DNA of 64,000 nucleotides from contig NC_068938.1 of assembly GCF_016801865.2 (NCBI RefSeq), positions 7,015,101-7,079,100 of the forward strand. The letters run 5' to 3'. Under the pieces are notes generated by a model, which ran no database searches, was not told the origin of the DNA, and saw only the letters and a program-made list of their open reading frames with translations. This document shows positions 25,679 to 38,500 of the stretch, piece by piece. Source of the DNA: Culex pipiens pallens. Its lineage: Eukaryota; Arthropoda; Insecta; Diptera; Culicidae. A program made the position numbers and the translations under genes. The first letter of the stretch is position 1; every line of letters begins with the position of its first letter.

Positions 25679-26450
25679 TGAACTTATTTCCTAATATTGA
25701 TTAATAACACAAGATGAGGTGGCCGGGTTTTAAAGTTTTAGGATTTCAGTGGTTTGGAATCTCTTTGTAACTTTTTGAATTGCTAAAAAACAAAAAAATA
25801 ATAAAATATAAAGATTTGGCATTAAAAAAACAGCTCACAAGATTAAGTGTTTAGAATTTCTCATATCTTGGTGAAAATCTAGCTCTTAACATCAAGTTGA
25901 AATGTCTGAGTTTACGATTTAGATAGTAATATAATAATCATTTTAAATCATCTGTTCAACTAAAAACTGCTCCAAAAACAAGTGACCAGAAACTACTAAT
26001 TTTAAAAGATTGTAGGCCAACATTACTTAAAAACCGCCATTTTTATAAATCAACCTACGTAAAAATCGAATGTCGACCCGTAAATAGCACATTATGACAA
26101 CAACAAGCTTTGTCGATTGTCTGGCACTTAGAAGAAATAAATCGACAAATTCACTCAAACGCTGCTTCGATCCAACGGAAATAGGTTGGAAATTGAGAGA
26201 CAAGCGTCCGAATATTTAGTTATTTAAGAAAACCGTTCTGTTACGAAACTAGAGATATGGAATTCTGTTTTAGGTAGCGTAAGTTGTAAATTTAACAAAA
26301 CGGAAACAATAAAGAGGAAAAATGAATAAAATACACACAGATTTGCGAAAACTTGTTTAATTTCAATAATTGTATTACACTTGCATTCCGCCTCGACTTA
26401 GGTACACGACTTTTGTAAGCATTTTTGGCCTTCGGTTACGATACGTCCTG
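25679..26450. other. Intergenic sequence between convergent genes
   Basis: I see no gene. On the + strand, AATAAA occurs at 26308-26313 and 26325-26330. With the less repetitive sequence at about 26050-26330, these could mark a distal 3' end of the + strand gene; this is inference only. Confidence 0.35.
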
Positions 26451-26453
26451 TTG

Positions 26454-26459
26454 TTTATT
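26454..26459 (-). promoter_or_regulatory. Candidate poly(A) signal of the rhomboid gene
   Basis: AATAAA on the - strand lies about 60 bases after the rhomboid stop codon (26518-26520). This implies a short 3' UTR. Confidence 0.45.
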
Positions 26460-26517
26460 CGAATAATTTTGGTCTAACCTAGAAACTAAAACAGAGATAC
26501 ACAGTACGGCATGGCAG

Positions 26518-29500
26518 TTAAAACTTCTTCTCCACGTTGTAAACCACGGTCGCCACGATCCAGGCCACGTACAGCAACAGGGCGGCGTACCGCGCTATCC
26601 GAAAGGCCATCGTCTTCTCCCCGCCGCGGTACACGATGAACCCGATCAACAGGCCACAAATTGCCCCACTGACGTGGGCCGCCACCCCGATCCGTGGCTG
26701 CAGGTTGCCCTTGGTCAGACAGTGCCGAATCGAGTAGATGACATCGCTGACGCAGAGCAGGAGGACCGCCACCAGGCGGAAGTAACGGTGGGACAGGGAT
26801 TGGAAGTTCTGTGGGGAAGAAGTGATGATTTAGAGTCGACTCGAGAAGAATTACCATGTGTCTCCATCAGACTACTTTGATTCAATGACTTTCATGGAGA
26901 CGCATGGTTTTTCACAATTTGTTTACCATAACAATGTGCGGGATGTGACTCATCAGCAGGCAGTAGACCCCGGCCGAGGCGCCCACCATCGCAGTCGGTT
27001 CGAACACGGACGCCCCGAGGCCACCGGCCACGACGCCGGCCCCGTACACGACCAGCACGCGCCCGTGGCCCTGTTCCGTCTCCAGGGGGAAGGCCACCAT
27101 TATCTATTAGTAGAAATCGAAATTTATTTTAATGAATCAGTGCGTGTCGCGTGATTAGGGCGGATCATGCAAACCTGGATGATAACGTTGAGCATTAGAT
27201 GGACGGCACCGGCGTGGAGGAACGTGTACGTCACGAAGCGCCATATCTGTGGGGGTGGGAATGTGAGGGAGGGGGAGAAATATTTGAGTTTGATTGCTTT
27301 CGACTGATAAAAAATTAATCAAGGCTAAGTTTAGGTCAAGGATGGTTCCCGCAAGGGTAAAACTTACCTGGAGCTGGCGTACTGGTGAGAATATCAGCGT
27401 TTGATAGAGAGTATCGTTGTTAAAAATATATGTACAGATCTGGAAATATGAGAAGAAAAGAAATCATAAATATGACTGTTCAATATTCTGATTTGAAATC
27501 ATCATTTTAGGCTAATCCAAAAAGTAATTCAAGTCATTATTACTCAAAAGCAGAAGTTTACATTAAAAAATAACACAAGCTTTTTTTAAATAACCTTTAA
27601 TTTTTTTTAATTTTTTTTATCGAAATGGGACACTTTTCAGAACTGAAAAAAAAACAAAACTGTAATGTTTATAGGGAATTCTTACATATTTTGAAAAGGT
27701 TTGGTGGTCATGTAACTGGTATTATGTCTTAAGTAAAATACAGAAGAAGCTTTTATGATTTTGTTTCAGCCTAGTAGTTTTTTACATATCGTTCTAGTAT
27801 GTTTGGCAGGATAATGATTCCGTTTTATTTCGATCCAAGTTTTACGATTCAAACAATTAATTTGCAAAAATTTGGAAAGCCTCTTGACTGCTCACGGGTG
27901 CGGAACATTTTGCCGAATGGGCTTCACCGAATCGAAAAAAATCCACCAAAGACGATTTATAATGAATAAATCAGGAAAAAAAAAAACAAATAAAAAAGTG
28001 CACTTTTATCAACCTTACCAATTCTTTGGGTAAAAAACGATTTTTAATAATTTTTGTGAGTATTTGCCTTCTTTAAAAGTTAGCAGTTTTTTTTATTGTT
28101 TGGATTTGAAAAAAAATGCATCTGTCGATTTTTTTTGTAACCTTTCAAACATGACCATTAATTTGAAAACTTAAGGAGCTATTACACTATGGCAAACAAA
28201 CAAAAAAACTCGCACTTTTTCGCGTTTGACAGTTTGCCAAACTCGCAAACAAGACAAAATGTATGCAAGCTGACGTTTCTGCAAACAAATGTTGGCGAAC
28301 AAACAACTGTCAAAATGTGCGAGTTTGTTTGTTTGTTTGCCATAGTGTAATAGGTACTTTAAAGCTTTATATTCTTTGAAACATGAGTAGTGCTTTGAAA
28401 TAGGATTTCAAAATAAAATACTATCAGTTTTTTCATTCTTTCAATCTATGAGGGTTTACTTTCCTCTAAAAACGACCAGTTCTATAAAGATAAATCGGAT
28501 TAAAACAAATAATTTTATGAGTGCATGTGCAGTTGCATTTTTTAAAAGTAGGTTTTTCAAACAAATCATTTTTATAAAATTTAGCATTCTTCAAAACATG
28601 AACAGTTCTTTGAATTAATTAAAGATATGGTTTTTGATTAATTCTGTATTCTTTGCATTTTTAAAGCATGAGCTTAAAAAAAATATACAGATGAAAAAAT
28701 ATATTTTTTTATAATTTTGTTTTTCGAGATGTGACATTCTTTTAAACATATGCAGTTAGGGGAAAGTGGGGCAAGTGTAACAAGCTAAGGAAATGCTGGT
28801 TATAACCCATTAAAAAGTTAAAAAATCTGTCGGATTTTATTATAATCATCTTATTCTAGGTCTTGACTAAGACTTTGTCAGAGCAAGTTTTAAAAAAATC
28901 CTGTTTTTATGTAAAAAATTGTTTTTAAAAATTTTGATTTTCCGTACGTTCTACTCAACTAGTGGGGCAAGACGAACAACTCGTTGGGGCAAGAGGAACA
29001 ATGCATGAAAAAACATGTTAATTTGCTAACAATTGAACTGTTATCACTTAGATACATCAGATTAGAAAGTATTTGAAAAGTTCCTTCCATTTTTTGACTA
29101 AATAATAATGTTTTACTAAAATTTTTATCGTTTTCAAGAAAAAAATATTATTAAGATAAGAAATAGTAAATTTTCATAATATCACTGTGTTTTGTATGGA
29201 ATTTTTTTTTTAACAATTGTATATCAGTTTTTAAGTACCTTCATGTATTTATTTCCCAATAAAATATGTTGTTGCAGCAATTCGTATTTTTTTCCATACT
29301 AAAAATCCATATGGTACCCACCTGAACAAGATTTTTAAAAGCTTTCAACAAAAATAACCATACTCTCTAATAGGTGCAAGTCATTGGTTGGAACACTACT
29401 GATCTAGGAAAAATAGCATTTTGATAAAATGAGTCTTAAAACGAACCCTAAGCCTTATTTTCTACTTTCCAAATATTATAAGATAACAAAGGTTTTGAAA

Positions 29501-32500
29501 AAACTTCATTAAATCTTATGCCCCGTGGCGTTTACGTCGTTTTGGCGGTTATGTGGTATTAGAATCAGCTAATTGCATTGCTAGCAACAATTCCTCATAC
29601 TGGAAATAATCAAAATTGTAAAAATTACGGCCGTACGAGCGATTGTTCCTCTTGCCCCGTATGGTCGTCTAGCCCCACCTTCCCCTACTGAAAAACACAT
29701 AAAAAAATATTTTTTTATCTGAAAAAGATATTTTGGCGTTCTTTTAAACATGGCACTACCTTGAGTATTCAAAAGAGTTATTTTCATTTATTCCTGTGAG
29801 GTTTTGCTAGTTTCCAACATAGGCAGTTCCTTGAAATACCAGATAAAGAGCTGAAAAAATCAAAGTACATGCCGTTTTTTTATTGATTGGCAGTTATTTG
29901 CAAAATAATCATGAATTTTAAAATTAAACTGCTGAGTTTATGAAATCTTTACAACTACAAAAAAAAAAAAAAACATAAAAGTTTTTTGTGAGTTTTTGCT
30001 CTTTTGTGTTAAGCAGTTCAAACATTTTAGAAAGCAAATCAAAACCATTTAATCGGTTTTTGTTTGCCAAAAATAAATACAAAACTAAACAGAATAGACA
30101 TCCCATGATGTCTCAAGCAAAACAAAAAAAAAATGGTGGAACGTTCATCGGTGACTTTTGGCGCAATGAATCAGATCAATTGCTCACTTACTTCTGAGGT
30201 ATGTTTTACTTGATTTCAGGGTAAAACTCATGTGCCAACATTAGGTATTCGATGGATGGATTTGAAGGATTTCCAAAATTCTCCTTTTTTCAATGTTTTC
30301 AGCAAATTGTTTATGAAACTAAAACTAAAAATCGTGAATTGCATTTCAATTGTAGTTTATGAAACTAAAACTAAAAATCGTGAATTGCATTTCAATTGAA
30401 GTGCAATAATCAAAATAAAGCCCTTAAGTCAATAAACAACTTTTTAAAAAAATCAGTTGAAATACTCAATATGTTTTTTTTTGCAATAGATTTACTAATA
30501 ATATTTTGTTTATTCCTGTTTCTTCATGAGTTGTACGTGGAACCAAAAAATGATTTTTTAAACTACTTGCAGAAAATTGAATTCAAGTTTTTCAATCGGA
30601 TTATTACACTGATCAGCAAAAAAAGATCTGAATATTTTGTTTGAATTATCAGATCGACAATAAAGTTAGCATTGTTTACATTCAATTTAGTAATAAATCT
30701 GCTTCCAAGCAAATTCCAATCCCACATCCTATCACACACGCCAGAATGATTAATTGGTTTGCTGTTTTCGCCACTCTCGAATGATATTCGAACAAAAACC
30801 AGCATCACATCCAAGTTCAAGGAAACCCATCCACGGCTCCACAAAGTCTCACATATTCCGAGAGCGGCACAAAAAAATCCCAAAAAATGCCACACCCCAT
30901 CCGACCATTTCCTCACCCAGCCGGGAAAAAGTAGGAATTTCAAGCAACAATCTTTTCCCGTTTGCCGTGAAGTTTTTTTTCGATCGATTTTCTTCCCCAA
31001 AAAATGTGCTGCTATCCCTAAGGATGAATCATTCCCACTGTTTGGGGCAGCAGCAGCAGACAGTAGGCTATGAAAGCGAAAGTAGGCCCTGTGGTATGTA
31101 GGTTAATGTCCTGTCCTTATGGGATCTTTTCCCCGTTTTCCTCCCTTTTGCACGTGGCATCGTTTTAGGGGTGGGAAGGTTTGTGCCAAAACGTGTTAAC
31201 GTCTTGATTCGACACTTGTTTGATATGCGAGGCAGAGTGCGTGAATCTTGAAGGAATGTAATTAGATATGTCAGATTTCTAAAAAAATGCTTTTTGAAGG
31301 TTTTATCGCACTTTGATGGAAAGCTTTCAACTCTAACGATTTCAAGCGATAATTCAATCCGAGTAATTCCAACCAATCCAAAAAAGCAGTAAATTTTCCT
31401 TCAGGAAATGAAGAAACCAATTGAACTCGGTTGGACACGCACACGCGGATTGATTTACAACTTGGCGGAAACCGCGGAAATTTAAGACGCCGTGGCCAAG
31501 TTGTGGTCTCTTGAACTCGCGTTGGAAAATTAGACGAAAAAAGGGCGTAAAATTTGTTGAATTATTTTTACGGCCCATCTATACTTGCTGCTAGTGATGG
31601 TGATGTGATGCATCTGCTTTTGGGGGCCATTACGTAGAGTTTTGTTGCAGCAGGCTGGTCATTTGTGTAGCGGGTTGCTCGGATTGATGGAAGCGCGTGG
31701 TTCTTTATGGCACTGTATAATTGCAACCAATCATTTTAGCAGTATTTAGGAAATGTTGGATAAATGGGCAAGACTGAGTTCAATTTTTTGGGTGGTGACG
31801 CGCGGTCAATTATGTGGCATTGTGTGTGAAAAGAAAAGAATTTTATTTCGTGTTTCATCCTGATTGGCTTGCTCAAGTCCTTCCTACATCATCGTTGATC
31901 GGGAGGCACGACGTCGTGTGAATTGTTGCATTAAAATAAGTTTAAGTATTACTGTAAATGACTGTAAAAAAGTCCTTCCTATATCATCAATGTCGTCTGG
32001 GAAATCGTGATGAAAAATTACATTTATTCAGTATTTAAATACCTGTGTGCGAGTGTTTTGGTGTGCTAATTAGAAAGACCTTCCCATAGCATCGTTGCTC
32101 GGAAGGCTCGCCGACGGGTTTGTTATGAAAGTCCTCCCCATAGCATCGTAGCTCGGGAGGCATCGAAAAGCCAATACCTTATCCTACTAACCCAAAAAAA
32201 AAATAATCACGTGATGCTTGAAGGAGATGCTGTGGATTCAACGGTCTCAAGCGGTATCAACAAGTATATAGCGAAAAACTATGTGCTTGATGAGTCTGCA
32301 ACTTCAACTATCGGACTAACATTCCTCCCTTTTGTTGAACTGCAGGCTTCTTGGGAGGGCGCCGGTATTGACTAATAAAGTCGGGGTCTTCAGGGGTTAA
32401 ACAGTGAACGGATGGTTGGCTCCCACTGATCATTTTTGATTCGTTGTTTAACTTCAGCTGATCTGTCAATTGCGGAGTAGCAGCTCATTGGCAGTCAACC

Positions 32501-35500
32501 ATGCTCATGCTCATGCTCATGCTCAATGTTGGATAAATGGGCAAGACTGTTTTTAAAATAGTTTTCGAAATACATGGCAATTTTTTTTCTAGTATTGCAG
32601 ATTTCTAAAAAAATTAGCGTGATTTTTTTTAGCATTATTTGAAAAAATCGTTTGAAAGATCATCTTTCTAAAGAATAAACCAATTCATGAAACACACAGT
32701 TAACACCCTTTAATGCTAGCAAGATAAATGATGCCAATGTCCGGCGGAAGCAAAATCACCCCAAAAACGAAAGGGATTTTCTCCCTTCATCCCCTAATAC
32801 GAGCATTTGATTGGCGTCTTGATTGACAACGATTAAGCGAAAAGAAAAGCCGTTTTTCCCCTTTTCGCTCATTCATTTCCACGAAGATTTTTCCCCAGAT
32901 TCAATTGTGCAAAATTGTACGAGATGATTGCCGGTTGCAACACCCTTCTTGACTTGGCTCAAAACCACACACACGTCACGTCACACCACAAAGACATTAA
33001 ATCCCCCGGCGGCCGAAACCAAACACTTGGCACAGCCGCCGGATCAAGTATCAAATATAATGGGTCCCATTCAGCCGTTAAAAATCTCGTCAATTATCAT
33101 CATCGCATCGAACGTTCGGCATTACATTGCTCTGTAGCGCTGTTCGGAATGAAGCTATTTACCTTAGCTCAAACTAAGTGCGCGTAAGTTAGTCATTCCA
33201 GCAGTAAATCTCGGCTTTTGGAGCAAATATTTGTCGCGTCCATCACCTGTCCTTAGTTTTAGTTCAGAGTCCGAGAGTCCATATGGCGTCGATTCACACG
33301 CCAAAATCAATTTACCGAGCACAAGCTGCCATGCTGTTCTTGAAGGGAGCCTATAGAGCACATGTCTACTCAGTACATACATGTGATGTAATGCCAACCA
33401 AAGCAAACAGTTAGAGTTTTCTACTTTTGGAAAAAAAAAGGAAAATAGCCCAATATGTACAAACGATTACCATTCCGGACACTACTTCGTCAGTTATAAC
33501 ATTGACTTGTTTGGGCGGCAATTTTGTCCCATTTGTATATTGCTCAATCTTTAAAAAGGGGCAGCAAATGGGACAGTTTTGCGATCATATCCCCACCATG
33601 TGTAGTGTGGTGGACAGTGACCGAGATTCTCACTCCTGTTAAGTATCTGTTTCATAAAGAACGCCCTTCGAAAACAGGTGGTGTACTAATAAGGAAAAGG
33701 CGCCACCCATTACGGTGGCGGTGTTCTTTTCCCTTTGACCTACTGTTCAGTTTGTATGGGGGACAATCCTCGGATGGAGGAATTCTACGAACTGCACAGT
33801 ACAAAAGTTTTTTTTCCTTTATTTCACCCTAATTTATTTGAAATTATCAAATATCAATTGTAAACAAATATTGCAAATATGTTTTTATGTTGAAAAAAGA
33901 TTACTTTTGAACAGTCCTAAATGACAAAGACTATATTTGTACACCACGGTAGGGAAACGAAGGGTAGCATAAGCATGTGATTGGGCCGAGATTACCGCGG
34001 CGATGCGTTGTAGGGCTTCTTCAAAGTTGTTCTACGTGGCGGCATTGTTCGCGTAAGGAAAGTTGACGGACAACAAACGGATCAACCAAATGGTTTCGAT
34101 GAATGAGGACGGATTAGATTTGTTTTCGAATTAAGTTCAGTTTTGTAAAGTCGGTTAACTTGATTTCAATGGTCGATCCGTTATAGTCCAAACAATGTTG
34201 ATTGAGATGATTGTTGATTACTAGACTTAACCGTAGCTTTTTCCAATATTGAGTAATCACTAATGAATCAAAGAATAATATGTTAAATGCTCATTTTCGA
34301 ACATTTTGTTGCCGTATAATTTTGAGTAAAATTTGTTCAACAAATACTTCCTAACATAACTTCTAGTTTTATGTGAGCCTTTTTATATGCACAATAAAAA
34401 TCATCAAAACTAATCCAAATAAGTTTTGATGATTTTTTGTGGCATTTAGCCTATACAACAGTATCTCAATTGTAATTTGTTTTTGTGAATTCCATATAAA
34501 TATTATTTAAACATTTAAAACGATTTTTAAAATTTTAAAAATCGTTTTAAATGTTTAAATAATATTGTTGCAATGATTAACACTTAAAATTAAGTTTGAG
34601 ACACGTTTTTTTGTTATTATTTTAATTTTGTTTTTTTTTTTTCAAACTATGCTCAAATGTGCATAACTTATGTTGGACATTTTTAAATGTTTGATTTGAC
34701 TCTTACCATTTTTTTTATCGAAAAGAGCAAGAAATTTAATATTACATATATTTTTGAACACAGAAAACCGATACAATAGTTTTCGAGATATCGTTATACA
34801 GCCATTCCACGTCAAACAGGAAGTCTCCAAATCAAAAGTGCTCTGATTTGGCTCAAATTTGGAGTGGAGGTTTTTTGGCCCAAATAATTAGACCCGTATT
34901 TTTTTTGTTTGGCAATTAGGGTGGATCTATCCGAAAAAGGGTGGTCCAAATAATTGCGTTTTTCGTCGATTTTCGCAAAAACCACATTTTTAAAAAAAAT
35001 CATATCTCCAGAACGGCTGAACCAATTTTGGAGCGCCACAATTAAAAAGAAAGGTTATTAGTTGAGCTTTTGAGGAAAAATATGTTGAGGTCCAAAAAAA
35101 CTAGCTGAATATTTAAAAAGGTCCTATGAAAATTTCATTTGCTGATTTCAAGGTCTCGGGACCAAAGAGCCCATGTCTGAAAATATTTTTCCCTGATTCC
35201 TTGTAATATTTTACACAACATATCAAAATATTGCGAATATCCATAAACACGTTTCGGAGATATGATTTTTTCAACATAAAAACTGAGTTTTTCCACGCGC
35301 CGCGCGCAAAATCGGGAAAATGACGAAAACGGGTAAAAATCAACTTTTTCACTGAAACTGCGATAACATTAAAATTTCAGCGATGACCTATACATGTATA
35401 TCATGGATACCTAAAGTTGCGTCTTTCAATTACGAAAATTTTGGTACCCAAACATGTATAGGTCATCGCTGAAATTTTCAAGTTATCGCAGTTTTAGTGA

Positions 35501-38500
35501 AAAAAGTTGATTTTTACCCGTTTTCGTCATTTTCCCGTTTTTGCGCGCGGCGCGTCGAAAAACTCAGTTTTTATGTTGAAAAAGTCATATCTCCGAAACG
35601 TGTTAATGGATATATGCAATATTTTGATATGTTGTGTAAAATATTACAAGGAATCAGGAAAAAATATTTTCAGACATGGGCTCTTTGGTCCCGAGACCTT
35701 GAAATCAGCAAATGAAATTTTCATAGGACCTTTTTAAATATTCAGCTAGTTTTTTTGGACCTCAACATATTTTTCCTCAAAAGCTCAACTAATAACCTTT
35801 CTTTTGAATTGTGGCGCTCCAAAATTGGTTCAGCCGTTCCGGAGATATGATTTAAAAAAAAATGTGGTTTTTGCGAAAATCGACGAAAAACGCAATTTTT
35901 TGGACCACCTTATTTCGGATAGAACCACCCTAATCACCAAACAAAAAAATACGGGTCTAATTATTTGGGCCAAAGAACCTCCACTCCAAATTTGAACTAA
36001 ATCGGAGCACTTTTGATTTGGAGACTTCCTGTTTGACGTGGAATGGCTGTAAATTCAATTTTTTCACAAAATTTAAACTGTATGATGCTGTCCGATCAAA
36101 AAAGTCCTGAAAAAAAAATAACGAAACTTTCTTAGTTTCTTGAAAGCATTGTGTGCAGATTGGCTTTTTTTTCATGAAAAATTTTAAACAACAAAAATTG
36201 AACATTTTCCGAAAATTGTAACATAAAAATTACAAAAACTTGTGCACTTTACTAAAAAAAGAGTAATTTTCTATTGCAAATTTAGTTTAGGTCCTTAAAA
36301 TCAATTTGTATTGTTTTTACGAGCATGATTCTGATATTATCCAAAAAATCTTATATTTTTTGAAGAATCATCGCTCCGGTACCAGATTTTGCACAATCCA
36401 AATTTCTAGCATAAAAGATGCCTAAAAAATTTGGAAAATGTTTAAATACGCATTTTGGGATTTTATTTAAATTTTCCCTTTTCAATATTTTTCCGAAAAA
36501 TCAGGGAGCAATAAAAAATGCTAAGAATAAAAAATATCTAAGAAAAAAAACTTGTAGAGACAGTTGTGAACAATGTATAACAAATTATATTACTTTTTTT
36601 TGTAAATTATTTAAAAAAATGCGAGAAGTATTTCAAAATGCATGACTTTATGATAGATGATGCCGTTGCAAATATGTTTTGTAGTTAATGTCCCTCGACT
36701 CTAATAAACAAATATAAAATACAGGGGAAAATACATTCTACCAGCCCAGTTGTATTGTAATACAGTAGTTGTTCGGTAACTGGGCGTTTTTTTAACTGGG
36801 CTGCTTTTTAACTGGGCGCTCGATAACTGGGCCGTAGTCCAGTTAAAAAGCAGGCAAACGTCAAAAAACCAAAATTAACCAAAATTACCGAGGGGTTAAT
36901 GGATGCAAAAATCATATTCAATAAATAAAAAAACTTTTTTCAAACTTTTGTTTAATTTCAAGTTACAATTAAAGAAATATGAAAAGTAAGCATTGTTAAA
37001 TAAATTTGAGTAACTTTCATTTTTATATTTCATCAGAAAAATATTATGCATCGGTGGTCCCCTCGTTACCGAAGTTACCGAACAACTACTGTAATTGTAA
37101 TAATCATAATTTCTAAATATACAGCAATTCCATTTGTAAAGAGCCTAAACCGGAAAAAATCTCCGATCGTGCTCAATTTTTTTTTGACCCGTATTTTTTT
37201 GTCTTGCCATAAGGGTGACCTACATCGTGTTAGGGTGTTTAAAAAAATGGCAATTTTAGTAATTTTTTGCCAAAACCACTTTTTTCAAAAATCATATCTC
37301 CGCATCATTTCATCCTACTGTCTTAGCTGCAAAAGAAAGGTGATTAGTTTAGCTATTCGAGAGAAATCGTAAGAAGTTCCATAAATCTAGCTTAACATTT
37401 GAAAAAGTCGTATGAAAACTTAAAATGGCGTTTTGACCGTGTCTGGACCAAAGAGCCAATGTTTGAAAAATTTTTTATCGGATTCCTCGGAAAATTTCAC
37501 ATAAAATATCAAAACATAGGCGTACGTTTCCGAGATATGATATGAAACTCATTACCTTTCTTTTGCGTTTTAGACAGCTACAATCGGATGAAATGGCTCG
37601 TAAATATGATTTTTTGAAAAAAGTGGTATTGGCGAAAAATTACAAAAAAATCCATTTTTCGAACCACCCTAGCACGATGTAGGTCACCCTTATAGCCAAA
37701 CAAAAAAAAAAAAAAAAAACGGGTCTAATTATTTTGGCGAAGGAACCCCCAGAAAAATTTTGAGCCCAATTGGAGAACCTTTTTTTTCAGTTTAGGCTCT
37801 TTTCAAATGAAATTGCTGTAAAGAAGTACATTTTTTTCTCTGAAAAAACTTTTTGCTGTAAAATTACACATTAGATTTTGAAAAAAATATTTGCCTAATT
37901 TACGAAAACTAAACTTCACCCACCAGAAAAAACATAATATTTTAGTTTTAGATTCAAAACGAACATTTGAAAAAGGTATATTTTCTAAAATCTTGATCAA
38001 ATTTAACTATATTCATCAAAAAGACCAGTGAATCAAAGAAAAATGATCCATCTTTTTGCGTAATATTCACAACTCACTTGTATTGCACTAACTACCAGCA
38101 GACTCCATGGCACCGTCCAGGGACAACATTGGCACAGTTTGACCAGCACACTTTTGGCATTTTTCCTCTTCTTCTTCTTCTTTCTGCCCACACTTTGCTG
38201 CTGTCGCTGATTAGTCCTAACAAACTTATCCACTACTTTGGCATCACAATTAGACTCTGACTTGTCACCGTCACCACGCGACGACGACGAACTAGTATTG
38301 CTTACGGCACTTGGTTTCACCTTAAGTCCTTTTTTCTCTTTATCGAAATCGATCGCGTAGATCCTTCCCTTTGGCTTGACGAACAACTTGGCACCGTCCC
38401 CGCTGCCTTCCCCGGCAGTGCTGCCGCTGGACTCACTGCTTTCGCTCTCCTTCCGGATGAACGGTTCCGCCAGGTTCTCGTCCTCGCCGTGCTTTGTCGA

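Larger units (their letters stand above)
27440..38077 (-). other. Intron 1 of the rhomboid gene, 10.6 kb, transposon-rich
   Basis: It begins GTGAGT (- strand) at 38077 and ends in CAG at 27440-27442. It holds inverted-repeat elements at 28179-28353, 28757-29687, 34797-36051, 36761-37093 and 37120-37820, a retroposon at 31777-32524, a 46 bp tandem duplication at 30309-30400 and a perfect palindrome at 34499-34566. Less AT-rich unique stretches at about 30690-31740 and 32700-33790 have no coding support and could contain enhancers. Confidence 0.7.

Noticed and set aside
31879..32162. CRISPR-like array of spaced repeats
   Set aside because: There are only four imperfect modules at uneven spacing inside a flanked eukaryotic retroposon, with no cas genes.
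34797..36051. Paired ORFs of 60-80 codons in each arm as genes
   Set aside because: They are mirror copies produced by the inverted repeat; none has a domain.
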